Shown here: piece after piece, positions 8,433 through 16,462 of the stretch
Layout: each line of letters opens with the position of its first letter
How positions within the stretch are numbered: the first letter of the stretch is position 1
Source: Microvirga terrae
Lineage (GTDB): Bacteria > Pseudomonadota > Alphaproteobacteria > Rhizobiales > Beijerinckiaceae
Length of the DNA stretch: 64,000 nucleotides
Direction of reading: 5' to 3'
NCBI RefSeq assembly: GCF_013307435.2
Contig: NZ_CP102847.1
Location: forward strand, 124,001-188,000
Notes under the pieces: model-generated
Database searches by the model: none
Told to the model about the DNA's origin: nothing
The model's input: the letters and a program-made list of their open reading frames with translations, nothing else
Position numbers and translations under genes: made by a program

Positions 8433-9437
8433 ATGTCCACAGCAAACGTGATGACGGCCGCGGTTCTCGACGCCCACGACGCTTCGTTCCGTGTTGGAGC
8501 CGTCGCTCGTCCAGAACCCGGAGCCGGCCAAGTTCTCGTTCGGATCCTGGCAAGCGGTGTCAATCCGCTTGATACCAAAATACACGCGGGCCAGGCGGCG
8601 CACGCCCGCCACCCACTGCCGGCGATACTTGGGATTGACCTAGCCGGGGTTGTCGAGGCGGTCGGCCCCGGTGTCAGCGGATTCCGAAGGGGTGACGAAG
8701 TTTATGGCATGACCGGTGGCGTCGGCGGTCATCAAGGGTCACTTGCGGAATTCGCGGCGGTTGATGCAGATCTGCTGGCGCCCAAGCCTGCGAACCTGAC
8801 TATGCGGGAAGCCGCATCATTGCCGTTGATCTTCATCACTGCCTGGGAAGGGCTCGTCGACCGAGCCAACGTGCAGGCTGGGCAGAAGGTTCTGATTCAG
8901 GGAGGCGCTGGCGGCGTTGGGCACATCGCGATCCAGATTGCCCGCGCCCGCGGTGCCGAGGTGTACGCAACGGACTCCGGCGCCAACAGTCCCTATATCG
9001 AGCAACTCGGGGCGATCCCGATCAACTATAGTGCGATGTCCGTTGACGATTACGTCGCCACATACACCAACGGGAAAGGCTTCGATATTATTTTGGATAC
9101 CGTGGGCGGTTCCACGCTGGATGCATCGTTCCAAGCGATCCGCCGGTTCGGACATGTGGTGAGCATTCTGGGATGGGGCACGCATTCCCTAGCTCCGCTG
9201 TCCTTCCGCGCGGCAACTTACTCCGGCGTGTTCACATTGCTGCCTCTGCTAACTGGCGAAGGCAGGGATCATCACGGAGAGATCATGCGCCAGGCGACGC
9301 AGTTGGCTGAAGCAGGCAAGCTTATCCCTCGCGTCGATCAACGCCACTTCACTCTGGAAACTGTGGGTGAAGCCTATCAGGCCATTCGAGATCGCGACGC
9401 AAGCGGCAAACTGATCGTCAACATCGCAGACAAGTGA
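8433..9437 (+). CDS. MDR oxidoreductase (zeta-crystallin/quinone oxidoreductase-like)
   Basis: 334 residues, zinc-free MDR family. It has V-L-V-R-I-L-A-S-G-V-N-P-L-D-T-K, the G-I-D-L-A-G-V-V-E-A-V-G motif and the NADPH-binding V-L-I-Q-G-G-A-G-G-V-G-H-I-A-I-Q-I-A. AAAAGGAGCAG lies before the ATG at 8433; an earlier in-frame start would overlap the shared regulatory region. It is divergent from and probably controlled by the LysR protein at 7458-8342. A strong terminator follows, so it is likely monocistronic. Likely reduces quinones or alpha,beta-unsaturated carbonyls. Confidence 0.9.
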   Translation: MSTANVMTAAVLDAHDASFRVGAVARPEPGAGQVLVRILASGVNPLDTKIHAGQAAHARHPLPAILGIDLAGVVEAVGPGVSGFRRGDEVYGMTGGVGGHQGSLAEFAAVDADLLAPKPANLTMREAASLPLIFITAWEGLVDRANVQAGQKVLIQGGAGGVGHIAIQIARARGAEVYATDSGANSPYIEQLGAIPINYSAMSVDDYVATYTNGKGFDIILDTVGGSTLDASFQAIRRFGHVVSILGWGTHSLAPLSFRAATYSGVFTLLPLLTGEGRDHHGEIMRQATQLAEAGKLIPRVDQRHFTLETVGEAYQAIRDRDASGKLIVNIADK

Positions 9438-9464
9438 CTTCGGAATCCTATCGCTACGGATCTG

Positions 9465-9488
9465 AAAGGCCGCCGTCTGGCGGCCTTT
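9465..9488 (+). terminator. Intrinsic-type terminator hairpin
   Basis: Perfect 10-bp stem AAAGGCCGCC/GGCGGCCTTT with loop GTCT, 28 bases after the MDR stop. The A-rich start and T-rich end of the stem make it plausible in both directions. Confidence 0.8.
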
Positions 9489-9600
9489 CTAGTTCTTCAG
9501 TACCGACGAGGCGTTGTCGGGTGAGCGGCTGTGGCTCCCGTCGTGCAAATCTGCAAAATCAATGCGTTGCAGCAAGACACCCACGGCTGAGCCTGCGAGC

Positions 9601-10164
9601 ATGCCGGTATCGCAGGTCGACGGATCTCTCGAGGCACCTCAGGGGCTCAGTCCAGCATCGTGGATTGGGAGTGATCCGCTGCCTCGAACAGCATTTTCGG
9701 TGGTCGGCACCAGGTCCCTGACTATTGCTGTTGTGTTGAACTTCTCTTCGATCGGCGGAGCCTCTGCGGAGGATACAGTGAGACTCGAAAGCCCCTACTC
9801 ATTCGCCGATACTCTGACCGGGTTGAAATCGACCCTCGAGGGCAAGGGCTTCAGGATATTTGCGACGATCGACCACCGTGCGGCCGCCCGCTCGGTGGGG
9901 CTGGGTCTGCCTCCAATGACAGTGGTCGTTTATGGCAACCCCAAAGGAGGAACTCCGCTGATGCTCGCAGCGCCCGATTTTGCCCTTGAGCTTCCCCTCC
10001 GGGTTTTGGTTCGAGAGGACCAGCAAGGGAGAGTCTACGTGACCTACAATGCCTCCACCACGCTGGAAGGCAAGCATGGCCTTCCGGGAGGTATGGCCCA
10101 ACGGCTCGCATCGGCAGAAGCTGTGATCTCCGATGCTCTTGCCGTGCCACCCGGACAGAATTGA
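9601..10164 (+). CDS. Exported DUF302-family protein
   Basis: The C-terminal ~125 residues are a DUF302 domain: S-F-A-D-T-L-T-G-L-K-S-T-L-E-G-K-G-F-R-I-F, then M-T-V-V-V-Y-G-N-P-K-G-G-T-P-L-M and L-P-L-R-V-L-V. Just before it is a signal-peptide-like stretch ending G-G-A-S-A-E-D. The start is uncertain: ATG 9601 is used here (187 residues), but a GTG at 9700 would place the signal peptide at the N-terminus, and the frame opens further at 9514. None has a good ribosome-binding site. DUF302 proteins are of unknown function and often sit beside redox genes. Confidence 0.75.
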   Translation: MPVSQVDGSLEAPQGLSPASWIGSDPLPRTAFSVVGTRSLTIAVVLNFSSIGGASAEDTVRLESPYSFADTLTGLKSTLEGKGFRIFATIDHRAAARSVGLGLPPMTVVVYGNPKGGTPLMLAAPDFALELPLRVLVREDQQGRVYVTYNASTTLEGKHGLPGGMAQRLASAEAVISDALAVPPGQN

Positions 10165-10195
10165 ACAGGCAACACCCAAAGCAAGGATGGACATT

Positions 10196-10495
10196 ATGCC
10201 TTTCGTGAATGTGAAGCTCGTCGAAGGCGTCTTCTCGACCGAGGAAAAACATGAGATGGCCAAGGCTCTGACCGACGTGATGGTCCGCTTTGAGGGATCG
10301 GAGGCCTTCCGTGAAGTGGTGTGGGTCCTGATTGAAGAGTTGCACCCGGATGGCTGGCACATCGGCGGCCGGCCCTTCGAGGGCCCAAAGTCGCTCATGG
10401 ACTCGTTAGGGCGGTCAAAAAGCATCGTCGAGTCGATCGATGGCCACCCGACCACTCGTGCCGAGTTCACCAAGGCAGCACCCGTGCGCATCTAA
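10196..10495 (+). CDS. 4-oxalocrotonate tautomerase-family protein
   Basis: 99 residues beginning M-P-F-V-N-V-K-L, so the mature enzyme would carry the catalytic amino-terminal proline of the tautomerase superfamily. E-G-V-F-S-T-E-E-K-H-E-M-A-K-A-L-T-D-V-M matches the first helix of the fold, followed by V-V-W-V-L-I-E-E-L. AAGGATGGACATT before the ATG can serve as ribosome-binding site; an upstream start would bury the proline. It lies 31 bp after the DUF302 gene and probably shares its transcript. At ~100 residues it is longer than the 62-residue 4-OT subunit. Substrate unknown. Confidence 0.85.
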   Translation: MPFVNVKLVEGVFSTEEKHEMAKALTDVMVRFEGSEAFREVVWVLIEELHPDGWHIGGRPFEGPKSLMDSLGRSKSIVESIDGHPTTRAEFTKAAPVRI

Positions 10496-10496
10496 C

Positions 10497-10514
10497 CTGC
10501 TCCCGTGGGAGCAG
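10497..10514 (+). terminator. Hairpin after tautomerase gene
   Basis: CTGCTCCC-GT-GGGAGCAG, arms perfect over 8 bp (the effective loop is larger), starting 2 bases after the stop codon and followed by CCTTCC. Confidence 0.5.
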
Positions 10515-11050
10515 CCTTCCATCCAGCAGCATTACGTTGGAAAAAGTCCACCGCAGCTATTGGCCTTTTGCAACGCCTCTGTTCGAGGCTATACGGCCGA
10601 CTATGCCAAGCCCGCTCCCGGTTCCTCACTGAACATAATGTCTATGTGCTCGAGGCCTACACTCTGGGCCTCCTGCGCATTGTGCCAAAGGACGCTAGGC
10701 TCTCCAGAGCGCCTGCCGGAGATCTACATGCCTCGTCTTAGCGATTTCATCGCTGGGTAGCACTGAGTCACGCAAGAAGTCCGCCCCAGGAGGCAACGGT
10801 CAACGTCATCCGCGTTGTGCTGCGTCGTGTCGGCACGCTCATGTACCGGTCAGTTCGATCCGGCCTCGAATTCCTGTGGCTCTAAACTGCATGCTTTCAT
10901 GACCCATTCATCATGACCGATACCTAGGTATAAGGCCGATTGCGCCTATTGCTAAGCGGTGCGTCCTCCAGAGTAACAGATCGACCCCTTTATCGGAGCT
11001 AACGTCAGGTCATCGGGGATATGCCGATCCGCTACGAAGGAGACGTTGCG
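10515..11050. other. Long intergenic region, no gene supported
   Basis: About 535 bp upstream of the AraC gene. Short open frames of 60-106 codons occur, but none has a recognisable domain. It must contain the araC-type gene's promoter. Nothing else seen. Confidence 0.45.
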
Positions 11051-11713
11051 ATGCTTGTGAGTCAGCGCGCACACACCGAGGTCCTTTCAGTTAAACGTGA
11101 TGGGCCTCAAAGGTCGGAACCACTCCTGCCGGATGCGGGACTGCCGATTGCCGGAACCATGACGGAGCGACTTACCCGGCAACTGACGCTCGCCCTTGAA
11201 CAGGCCGATGTGTCGGATCTCGCGCTGAGGGCGATCCTCACTGATGCGATTCAGATGCTGCTTGGGCTTCCAGAGAACCGACCTGGTGACAATGCTGCGC
11301 ATCCGTCACCATGCCTTAGCGGGCAAGGGCTCGTAAAGTGGCGTTTCGGTCGCGTGGAGCGGTATATTCGCGAGCACTTGCACAGGAACATCACCCTTCC
11401 GGAACTCGCCTTGGCCGCCGGCCTGAGCCGGATGCATTTCGCCAAGCAGTTCAAGGTTGCTATGGGCTTGCGCCCGCACGAGTACGTGCTTGGCAAGAGG
11501 ATCGAGTTGGCCAAATCTCTTATGCTCAATCCGGACGTTCCGCTCGTCGACGTCGCCATGAGTGCCGGGTTCCAGAGCCAATCCCACTTCACGACCGTCT
11601 TCAGGCGGCTCGTGGGTGAGACGCCTCACAGATGGCGTTGCAGAAGAACAGAGGTTTCGAAGAGCGCCGTACCCGATGGCGTGCTTCCGTTCAGCAGCCG
11701 GGCGCACCCGTGA
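11051..11713 (+). CDS. AraC-family transcriptional regulator
   Basis: 220 residues; ATG 11051 has AAGGAGA eight bases upstream. The C-terminal ~100 residues hold both AraC helix-turn-helix units: I-T-L-P-E-L-A-L-A-A-G-L-S-R-M-H-F-A-K-Q-F-K and V-P-L-V-D-V-A-M-S-A-G-F-Q-S-Q-S-H-F-T-T-V-F-R-R, with the signature G-E-T-P-H-R-W-R. The N-terminal ~110 residues show no cupin or other sensor domain, so the ligand is unknown. No gene is immediately adjacent in the same direction. It could act on the divergent-facing LysR/SDR pair or on itself. Confidence 0.88.
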   Translation: MLVSQRAHTEVLSVKRDGPQRSEPLLPDAGLPIAGTMTERLTRQLTLALEQADVSDLALRAILTDAIQMLLGLPENRPGDNAAHPSPCLSGQGLVKWRFGRVERYIREHLHRNITLPELALAAGLSRMHFAKQFKVAMGLRPHEYVLGKRIELAKSLMLNPDVPLVDVAMSAGFQSQSHFTTVFRRLVGETPHRWRCRRTEVSKSAVPDGVLPFSSRAHP

Positions 11714-11852
11714 GAATTGCAGCGTACTTAGCCGGCCGGATGAAGCCTTGCCTCCATACTATGAGGGTGGCGCCGGCGCGGAATCCCACGGGGGCGGGTT
11801 TCGCCGGTACTTACTAGCCTCTGCAACCTCCGGCTCAAAGGTAGAGGACCTG

Positions 11853-12752
11853 TCATCGGCGTGAGGCAGCCTCCCTGATGATCCCGATGAACGCCCGCAA
11901 GCCCGCAGGCACGTGCCGGTGGCCTGAATAGTAGAGCGAAAGGCCTGGGAACGGCTGAGTCCAGTCCTCAAGAACCCGGATCAGCCGCCCCGACGAAATC
12001 TCATGGGACACCGACCATTCGTTGACATAGGCCAGCCCTGCGCCTTCCAGGGCGGCTTCGATCCAAAGCTCGTAGTGGTCGAGGGTGAGCGGCCCTTTTA
12101 TGTCAACCACCATCTGTTCGCCCCGCTTCTCGAACTCCCACTTGAGCATCGCACCGCTCGGCAGGCGCCCGCGGATGCATTCGTGCGCCACGAGATCGCC
12201 AGGCGTTTTCGGGCGTGCGCGGCTGTTGAAGTAGGCCGGCGACCCAACCACGGCATACCGCTGCTCCGGTCCACAGGGAATCGCGATCATATCCTGCGGC
12301 ACCGCTTCAGTCAGACGGATCCCGGCATCAAAACCCTCGGCGACGATATCGACCAGACGGCCCTGGGTCACGAGGTCGACCTGCATTTGCGGGTAGCGCC
12401 GCATGAACTCGAGCACGATTGGGGTCAGGATCTGCCGGGCGGCTCCTTCCGACATATTGAGCCGCAGGGTGCCGGCTGGGCTATCCCTGAACACATTGGT
12501 TGCGTCGATAGCCTCCGCGATCTCGCGCAGCGCCGGCCTGACCTTGGCCAGGAACTGTTCACCGGCTTCCGTGAGCGACACACTCCGGGTCGTGCGGTTG
12601 AACAGCCGGACACCCATCCGCTGCTCCAACGCTGCAATGGCGTGGCTCAGAGCCGACGGCGACATCCCGAGCTCAGTTGCGGCAGCCCGAAAGCTGCGAT
12701 GGGAGGCGACAGCCACAACGGCATTCAGTTCGACCAGACCAGTACGGGGCAT
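11853..12752 (-). CDS. LysR-type transcriptional regulator
   Basis: 299 residues. The winged helix-turn-helix is [31 protein letters not shown], followed by [17 protein letters not shown]. This places it in the CrgA/AaeR-like LysR group, whose members often control neighbouring oxidoreductases. The divergent SDR gene starts 126 bp away. The intergenic space contains a perfect inverted repeat that may be its site. Confidence 0.92.
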   Translation of the reverse strand: MPRTGLVELNAVVAVASHRSFRAAATELGMSPSALSHAIAALEQRMGVRLFNRTTRSVSLTEAGEQFLAKVRPALREIAEAIDATNVFRDSPAGTLRLNMSEGAARQILTPIVLEFMRRYPQMQVDLVTQGRLVDIVAEGFDAGIRLTEAVPQDMIAIPCGPEQRYAVVGSPAYFNSRARPKTPGDLVAHECIRGRLPSGAMLKWEFEKRGEQMVVDIKGPLTLDHYELWIEAALEGAGLAYVNEWSVSHEISSGRLIRVLEDWTQPFPGLSLYYSGHRHVPAGLRAFIGIIREAASRR

Positions 12753-12772
12753 TGTTCGATTTCCTGCATCGC

Positions 12773-12829
12773 CTCATGCGAATTTATACGGCTTATCTCA
12801 GGAATGGCAGAGATTTACCTACGCATGAG
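12773..12829. promoter_or_regulatory. Spaced inverted repeat between LysR and SDR genes
   Basis: CTCATGCG (12773-12780) and CGCATGAG (12822-12829) are perfect inverted copies with centres 49 bp apart in the divergent promoter region. Two half-sites on the same face of the helix would fit LysR tetramer binding. Assigned from position only. Confidence 0.45.
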
Positions 12830-12878
12830 ACTTCGGTTGATCAGACATCCCGGAGTTCACCACGCAAAGGAATGAACG

Positions 12879-13793
12879 ATGAACCTCATTACAACACCTT
12901 TTGGATTCGGCTCGACCGCTGCTGAGGTCGTGGCCGATGTTGACCTGACGGGGAAGCGCATTGTTGTGACGGGTGCCTCCTCCGGCATCGGGATCGAGAC
13001 CGCACGAGCCTTGGCTGGAGCCGGAGCCGAGGTCACTCTGGGTGTGCGAAACCTCGAAGCGGGCGAGAAAACGGCTGCCGAGATCCGGTCATCGACGAGC
13101 AACCCTGCCGTTTGGGTCCGGCGTCTCGATTTGTCCGATCAAGGGAGTCTTCAGACATTCGCGGCCAACTGGGAGGGCCCCCTGCACATCCTGGTGAACA
13201 ATGCCGGCATCATGGCTCTACCTACCCTGGAGCGCACCCCTGAAGGCTGGGAGATGCAGTTCGCCACTAACTTCCTTGGTCACTTCGCGCTCGCCATCGG
13301 TTTGCACCGGGCGCTCGCGGCGGCGAATGGCGCCCGCATCGTGTCGGTCAGCTCGAGCGGAAACTTGATCGCCCCGGTGATCTTCGATGACCTTCATTTC
13401 GATTTTCTGCCCTATGACCCACTCGTGGCCTATGGGCAGTCCAAATCCGCCTGCGCCCTCCTGGCCGTGGAGGCGACGCGGCGCTGGGCCAATGACGGAA
13501 TCGTGTCCAATGCGCTGAACCCTGGCGCAATCGCCACCAACCTCCAGAAGCACACGGGCGGTCTGAAGACGCCTCCCGAGCGCCGGAAAACGCCCCAGCA
13601 AGGTGCCGCTACGTCAGTGCTGTTGGCGGCATCTCCGCTGCTGGAGGGAGTCGGCGGGTGCTACTTCGAGGATTGCAACGAGGCCACCACCGTTTCGAAA
13701 CGTCCCTCCGATTGGATGGGGGTCGCACATTACGCGCTCGACCCAGCCAATGCGGAGCGCCTGTGGAACATCTCTCTGGGGCTGATCTCCTGA
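12879..13793 (+). CDS. SDR family oxidoreductase (retinol-dehydrogenase-like)
   Basis: 304 residues. Cofactor motif T-G-A-S-S-G-I-G-I-E-T-A, then the N-N-A-G-I-M-A motif, catalytic Ser in S-V-S-S-S-G-N and the Y-G-Q-S-K pair, with N-P-G-A-I-A-T-N-L after it. The long form with R-N-L-E-A-G after the second strand resembles NADP-dependent retinol dehydrogenase/WW-domain-oxidoreductase-like SDRs. AAAGGAATGAACG is the ribosome-binding region. It is divergent from the LysR gene and 60 bp ahead of a beta-hydroxyacid dehydrogenase gene in the same direction, which it probably precedes in an operon. Confidence 0.9.
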   Translation: MNLITTPFGFGSTAAEVVADVDLTGKRIVVTGASSGIGIETARALAGAGAEVTLGVRNLEAGEKTAAEIRSSTSNPAVWVRRLDLSDQGSLQTFAANWEGPLHILVNNAGIMALPTLERTPEGWEMQFATNFLGHFALAIGLHRALAAANGARIVSVSSSGNLIAPVIFDDLHFDFLPYDPLVAYGQSKSACALLAVEATRRWANDGIVSNALNPGAIATNLQKHTGGLKTPPERRKTPQQGAATSVLLAASPLLEGVGGCYFEDCNEATTVSKRPSDWMGVAHYALDPANAERLWNISLGLIS

Positions 13794-13853
13794 CGCGAAA
13801 GGCTGGCGCCGTTCGAGCCGGTGGAACTTACTCGATCGAGAAGGACACATGAG

Positions 13854-14705
13854 ATGAAACCCAATCTGAACATTGGATTTATTGGCCTTGGTGACCAGGG
13901 TGGACCTATGGCTCGAGCCATAGGCGAGTCCGGGCTCAAGCTGCACGTCTGGGCTCGCCGGGCCCAGTCTCTGAAGACGGTCGCTGGCGTTCCGCATACA
14001 GCCCACGCTAGCCTCACGACGCTTGCGGAGGTCAGCGACATTGTCGGTCTGTGCCTCAGGGATGACAGTGACCTCTGGGACATTCTTGAACGCCAGGGAC
14101 TACTGATGGCGCTGAAGCCGGGGACGATCGTGATCAACTTTGGTACCGGCGATCCGGACGAGAACCGACGCATCGCCTCCTATTTGGACGAAGTCCGGGT
14201 CATGTTCCTCGACGCACCCGTCAGCGGCGGTCGTCCGGGAGCGGTGGCACGCACCCTGACCGCCTTTGTTGGCGGCGATGCGGCAGCATTCGAACACTGC
14301 AAACCCATGTTTCGCACCTTTTCGACACAAGCTGTGCACATGGGTGGCTCGGGCTCTGGGCAGGTCGCGAAGCTTCTGAACAATGCATTGACAATGACTA
14401 ACCTCAAAAATGCTGTCGACGTGTTTGGTTTTGCGGACAAGTTGGGGCTGAACACCGCACGTTTGTTCGACGCAGTTTCGGTCAGCAGTGGGTCGAGCGC
14501 GGTCTTGAGAGCCTTAGGAACCGCCATTACACCGGAAATTGCGCCGCACCTCCAAGATCTGATGAGAAAGGACATCGAGCATTTCGCCGATGCCATGGTG
14601 ACCAGGGGGCTCGATCCAAGCGAGGTGGTAGAACGGGGATTAAATGGGGCAAACGGATTGCTCGATCTTGTTCAGCGGGTCACAGCGGGCCGGCCGAATG
14701 CCTAA
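13854..14705 (+). CDS. NAD(P)-dependent beta-hydroxyacid dehydrogenase (3-hydroxyisobutyrate dehydrogenase family)
   Basis: 283 residues. N-terminal Rossmann motif I-G-F-I-G-L-G-D-Q-G-G-P-M-A; substrate-binding D-A-P-V-S-G-G-R-P-G-A; catalytic Lys in G-S-G-S-G-Q-V-A-K-L-L-N-N. Family members oxidise or reduce short beta-hydroxy acids such as 3-hydroxyisobutyrate, tartronate semialdehyde or succinic semialdehyde. An Arg follows the cofactor strand (V-W-A-R-R), favouring NADPH. Start 13854 was chosen because the fold begins there. Likely cotranscribed with the SDR upstream. Confidence 0.88.
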   Translation: MKPNLNIGFIGLGDQGGPMARAIGESGLKLHVWARRAQSLKTVAGVPHTAHASLTTLAEVSDIVGLCLRDDSDLWDILERQGLLMALKPGTIVINFGTGDPDENRRIASYLDEVRVMFLDAPVSGGRPGAVARTLTAFVGGDAAAFEHCKPMFRTFSTQAVHMGGSGSGQVAKLLNNALTMTNLKNAVDVFGFADKLGLNTARLFDAVSVSSGSSAVLRALGTAITPEIAPHLQDLMRKDIEHFADAMVTRGLDPSEVVERGLNGANGLLDLVQRVTAGRPNA

Positions 14706-14811
14706 CGGGTCCAAGCAGTCATCGCGTCGTGCGATCACGAAGCAATCGGGCGGTTTGGCAAGACAGCCCCCGCACTAACGGCGCACCTTCCTGGTCATGG
14801 AGGACAGGAGA

Positions 14812-15024
14812 ATGGCTGTGGGTGACGCAATCAACACATGCTACACCGCCGCTGACGAGACAGTCGGGGCTGCATGGGTGCGAGAACGCATCCTTATTAT
14901 CGATGCAAATCTGGCCGATCGGGAAAGGCTCACACGAGAGTTCAGGGCAGCCGGCTACGATGTGGCCGCAGTCAGGACAAGCGAGCAAGCCCTTCTCCTC
15001 CTGAGGAACTGGCTGTCGTGTTGA
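14812..15024 (+). CDS. Short, truncated receiver-like protein
   Basis: 70 residues; GGAGGACAGGAGA lies before the ATG at 14812. Residues ~28-66 (R-I-L-I-I-D-A-N-L-A-D-R-E-R-L-T-R-E-F-R-A-A-G-Y-D-V) match the first strand and helix of a CheY-like receiver, but the frame stops before the phospho-acceptor Asp strand. It resembles the start of the degenerate receiver at 61449-61910. It is either a remnant or a tiny stand-alone protein. Confidence 0.5.
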   Translation: MAVGDAINTCYTAADETVGAAWVRERILIIDANLADRERLTREFRAAGYDVAAVRTSEQALLLLRNWLSC

Positions 15025-15164
15025 TCGGCTCAGCAGCTCTGATCGATCGCCGCGGGCGCGACAGTCTTGACGAAGACGCACCGGACAGGTCGACCTCGTC
15101 CGGGAAGCGCTCAGGGGAAGCGACGGCCCACATCTTTAAGTCTGCAGGAGTTGAAAACTAATTC

Positions 15165-15180
15165 TGGACAGATTGATCTA
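15165..15180. promoter_or_regulatory. Imperfect operator-like site before tetR
   Basis: TGGACAGATTGATCTA, just upstream of the TetR gene, is a degenerate version of the palindrome at 15827-15842. It may provide autoregulation. Confidence 0.35.
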
Positions 15181-15182
15181 GT

Positions 15183-15779
15183 ATGTCTATATCACCTCTC
15201 ATGGCTAGGCATAAAGGATTTGATCGCGACGCGGCCCTGCGGGCCGCTATTGCGGTCTTTGCCGATCACGGCTTCGAAGGGACGTCGACGGAGGATCTCC
15301 TGCGCTCCATGGGGATCAGCCGACAAAGTCTCTACGACACCTTCGGCGACAAGAGGAATCTCTACCTCGAGGCTTTGCGGCAGTACAATTCGAATAATGT
15401 ATCAGATCTCATTCGTACCCTGAACACGGCACCGTCGCCTTTGAGGGGGATTGAGGCTGCGCTCCTTCAGTTTGCAACCGCGCCCGAGTTTAATGGAGCG
15501 ATGGGCTGCATGGGTGTGAGCGCCATCTGTGAGTTTGGCCGATCCGACGAGGAGATCACAGCAGTAACCGATGCGATGGGACGCACACTGATAGGAGCGC
15601 TTGAGCGGCGGCTGACCGACGCCCAGGCTATGGGTGAGATTGGCTCGGACCTTGATGTGCCCGCGGCTGCCCAATTCATCGGTTCAACCCTTTCAGGGAT
15701 GAAGGTCAGCGCGAGGGCTGGCGCCTCCACCGACGTCCTGCGCAACATTGCTCGTATGGCTCTTCGGAGCCTGAAGTAG
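15183..15779 (+). CDS. TetR/AcrR-family transcriptional regulator
   Basis: 198 residues (192 if the ATG at 15201 is used, which begins M-A-R-H-K-G-F-D). The helix-turn-helix is F-E-G-T-S-T-E-D-L-L-R-S-M-G-I-S-R-Q-S-L-Y-D-T-F-G-D-K. The C-terminal ligand domain includes M-G-C-M-G-V-S-A, as in the TetR_C_16/YxaF-like group. It precedes an operon of SnoaL-like, Gfo/Idh/MocA and MDR genes, with a clear palindrome between, so it probably represses that operon. Neither start has a strong ribosome-binding site. Confidence 0.9.
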   Translation: MSISPLMARHKGFDRDAALRAAIAVFADHGFEGTSTEDLLRSMGISRQSLYDTFGDKRNLYLEALRQYNSNNVSDLIRTLNTAPSPLRGIEAALLQFATAPEFNGAMGCMGVSAICEFGRSDEEITAVTDAMGRTLIGALERRLTDAQAMGEIGSDLDVPAAAQFIGSTLSGMKVSARAGASTDVLRNIARMALRSLK

Positions 15780-15826
15780 CCCGCACCGAGCGTGGAAGGC
15801 ATGGAACCGGGTTTTGTCCCTAATTA

Positions 15827-15842
15827 TAGACTGAACTGTCTA
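15827..15842. promoter_or_regulatory. Palindromic TetR operator
   Basis: TAGACTGAACTGTCTA: 5-bp perfect arms TAGAC/GTCTA around a 6-bp centre, 71 bases before the SnoaL-like gene and 47 after the tetR stop. The form is typical of TetR-family operators in Alphaproteobacteria. Confidence 0.65.
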
Positions 15843-15913
15843 AAATAAGGGGCAAATCTGAAAACAAGAGTCAGAGTTTGGCCCATCCGGCTAAGCAGAT
15901 CAAAGGAGGCATC

Positions 15914-16462
15914 ATGCCACCACTCTACTCAACGGCACATCTGCTGATCCGGACGCAGATCGAAGATTTACTAAAGCGCTACACGCGGGCCGTCGACCGG
16001 ATCGATGAAGCGGCGCTTCGGAGCTGCTTTCACCCAGGGGCAACGATGCATGCGGCTGGATCGGAAACGACAGCCGACAGCTTTTGTGACGTGGTCGTGG
16101 GCATGCTCCAGGAACTCGAGCTTACGCACCACCAGATTGGCAATATCCAGATCGACTTCGACAATCATGCCTCCGGCGACGGCACGGTTGCGTTTGGCGA
16201 GACGTATTTCACGGCCATCCATAGGATTGGCCCGGCAGGGTGGTCGCCGTTCCCCCAGGCTAAACCTGGCGAAGATCTCATGATGCGCGGCCGCTACGTC
16301 GACCGCGTTGAAGATCGAGGTGGCCACTGGGCTATCGCCCACCGGACCATTGTCGTCGACTGGGCACGTTTCGATCCGCCTGACGATCGCGGCATCGTGG
16401 AGAATTCCCGTGGCCGCCGCGACTATTCCGGTCCCGTCTATCATCCAAGGAAATCCGCATGA
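15914..16462 (+). CDS. SnoaL/NTF2-like protein, first gene of TetR-controlled operon
   Basis: 182 residues; CAAAGGAGGCATC is a strong ribosome-binding site for ATG 15914. The sequence Q-I-E-D-L-L-K-R-Y-T-R-A-V-D-R-I-D, R-S-C-F-H-P-G-A, then E-L-T-H-H-Q-I-G-N and R-G-R-Y-V-D-R-V-E, is the SnoaL-like_4 pattern of ring-hydroxylating dioxygenase small subunits and polyketide cyclase/dehydratase-like enzymes. It overlaps the next gene by 4 bp (ATGA), so translation is coupled. Likely an isomerase or hydratase; substrate unknown. Confidence 0.82.
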   Translation: MPPLYSTAHLLIRTQIEDLLKRYTRAVDRIDEAALRSCFHPGATMHAAGSETTADSFCDVVVGMLQELELTHHQIGNIQIDFDNHASGDGTVAFGETYFTAIHRIGPAGWSPFPQAKPGEDLMMRGRYVDRVEDRGGHWAIAHRTIVVDWARFDPPDDRGIVENSRGRRDYSGPVYHPRKSA

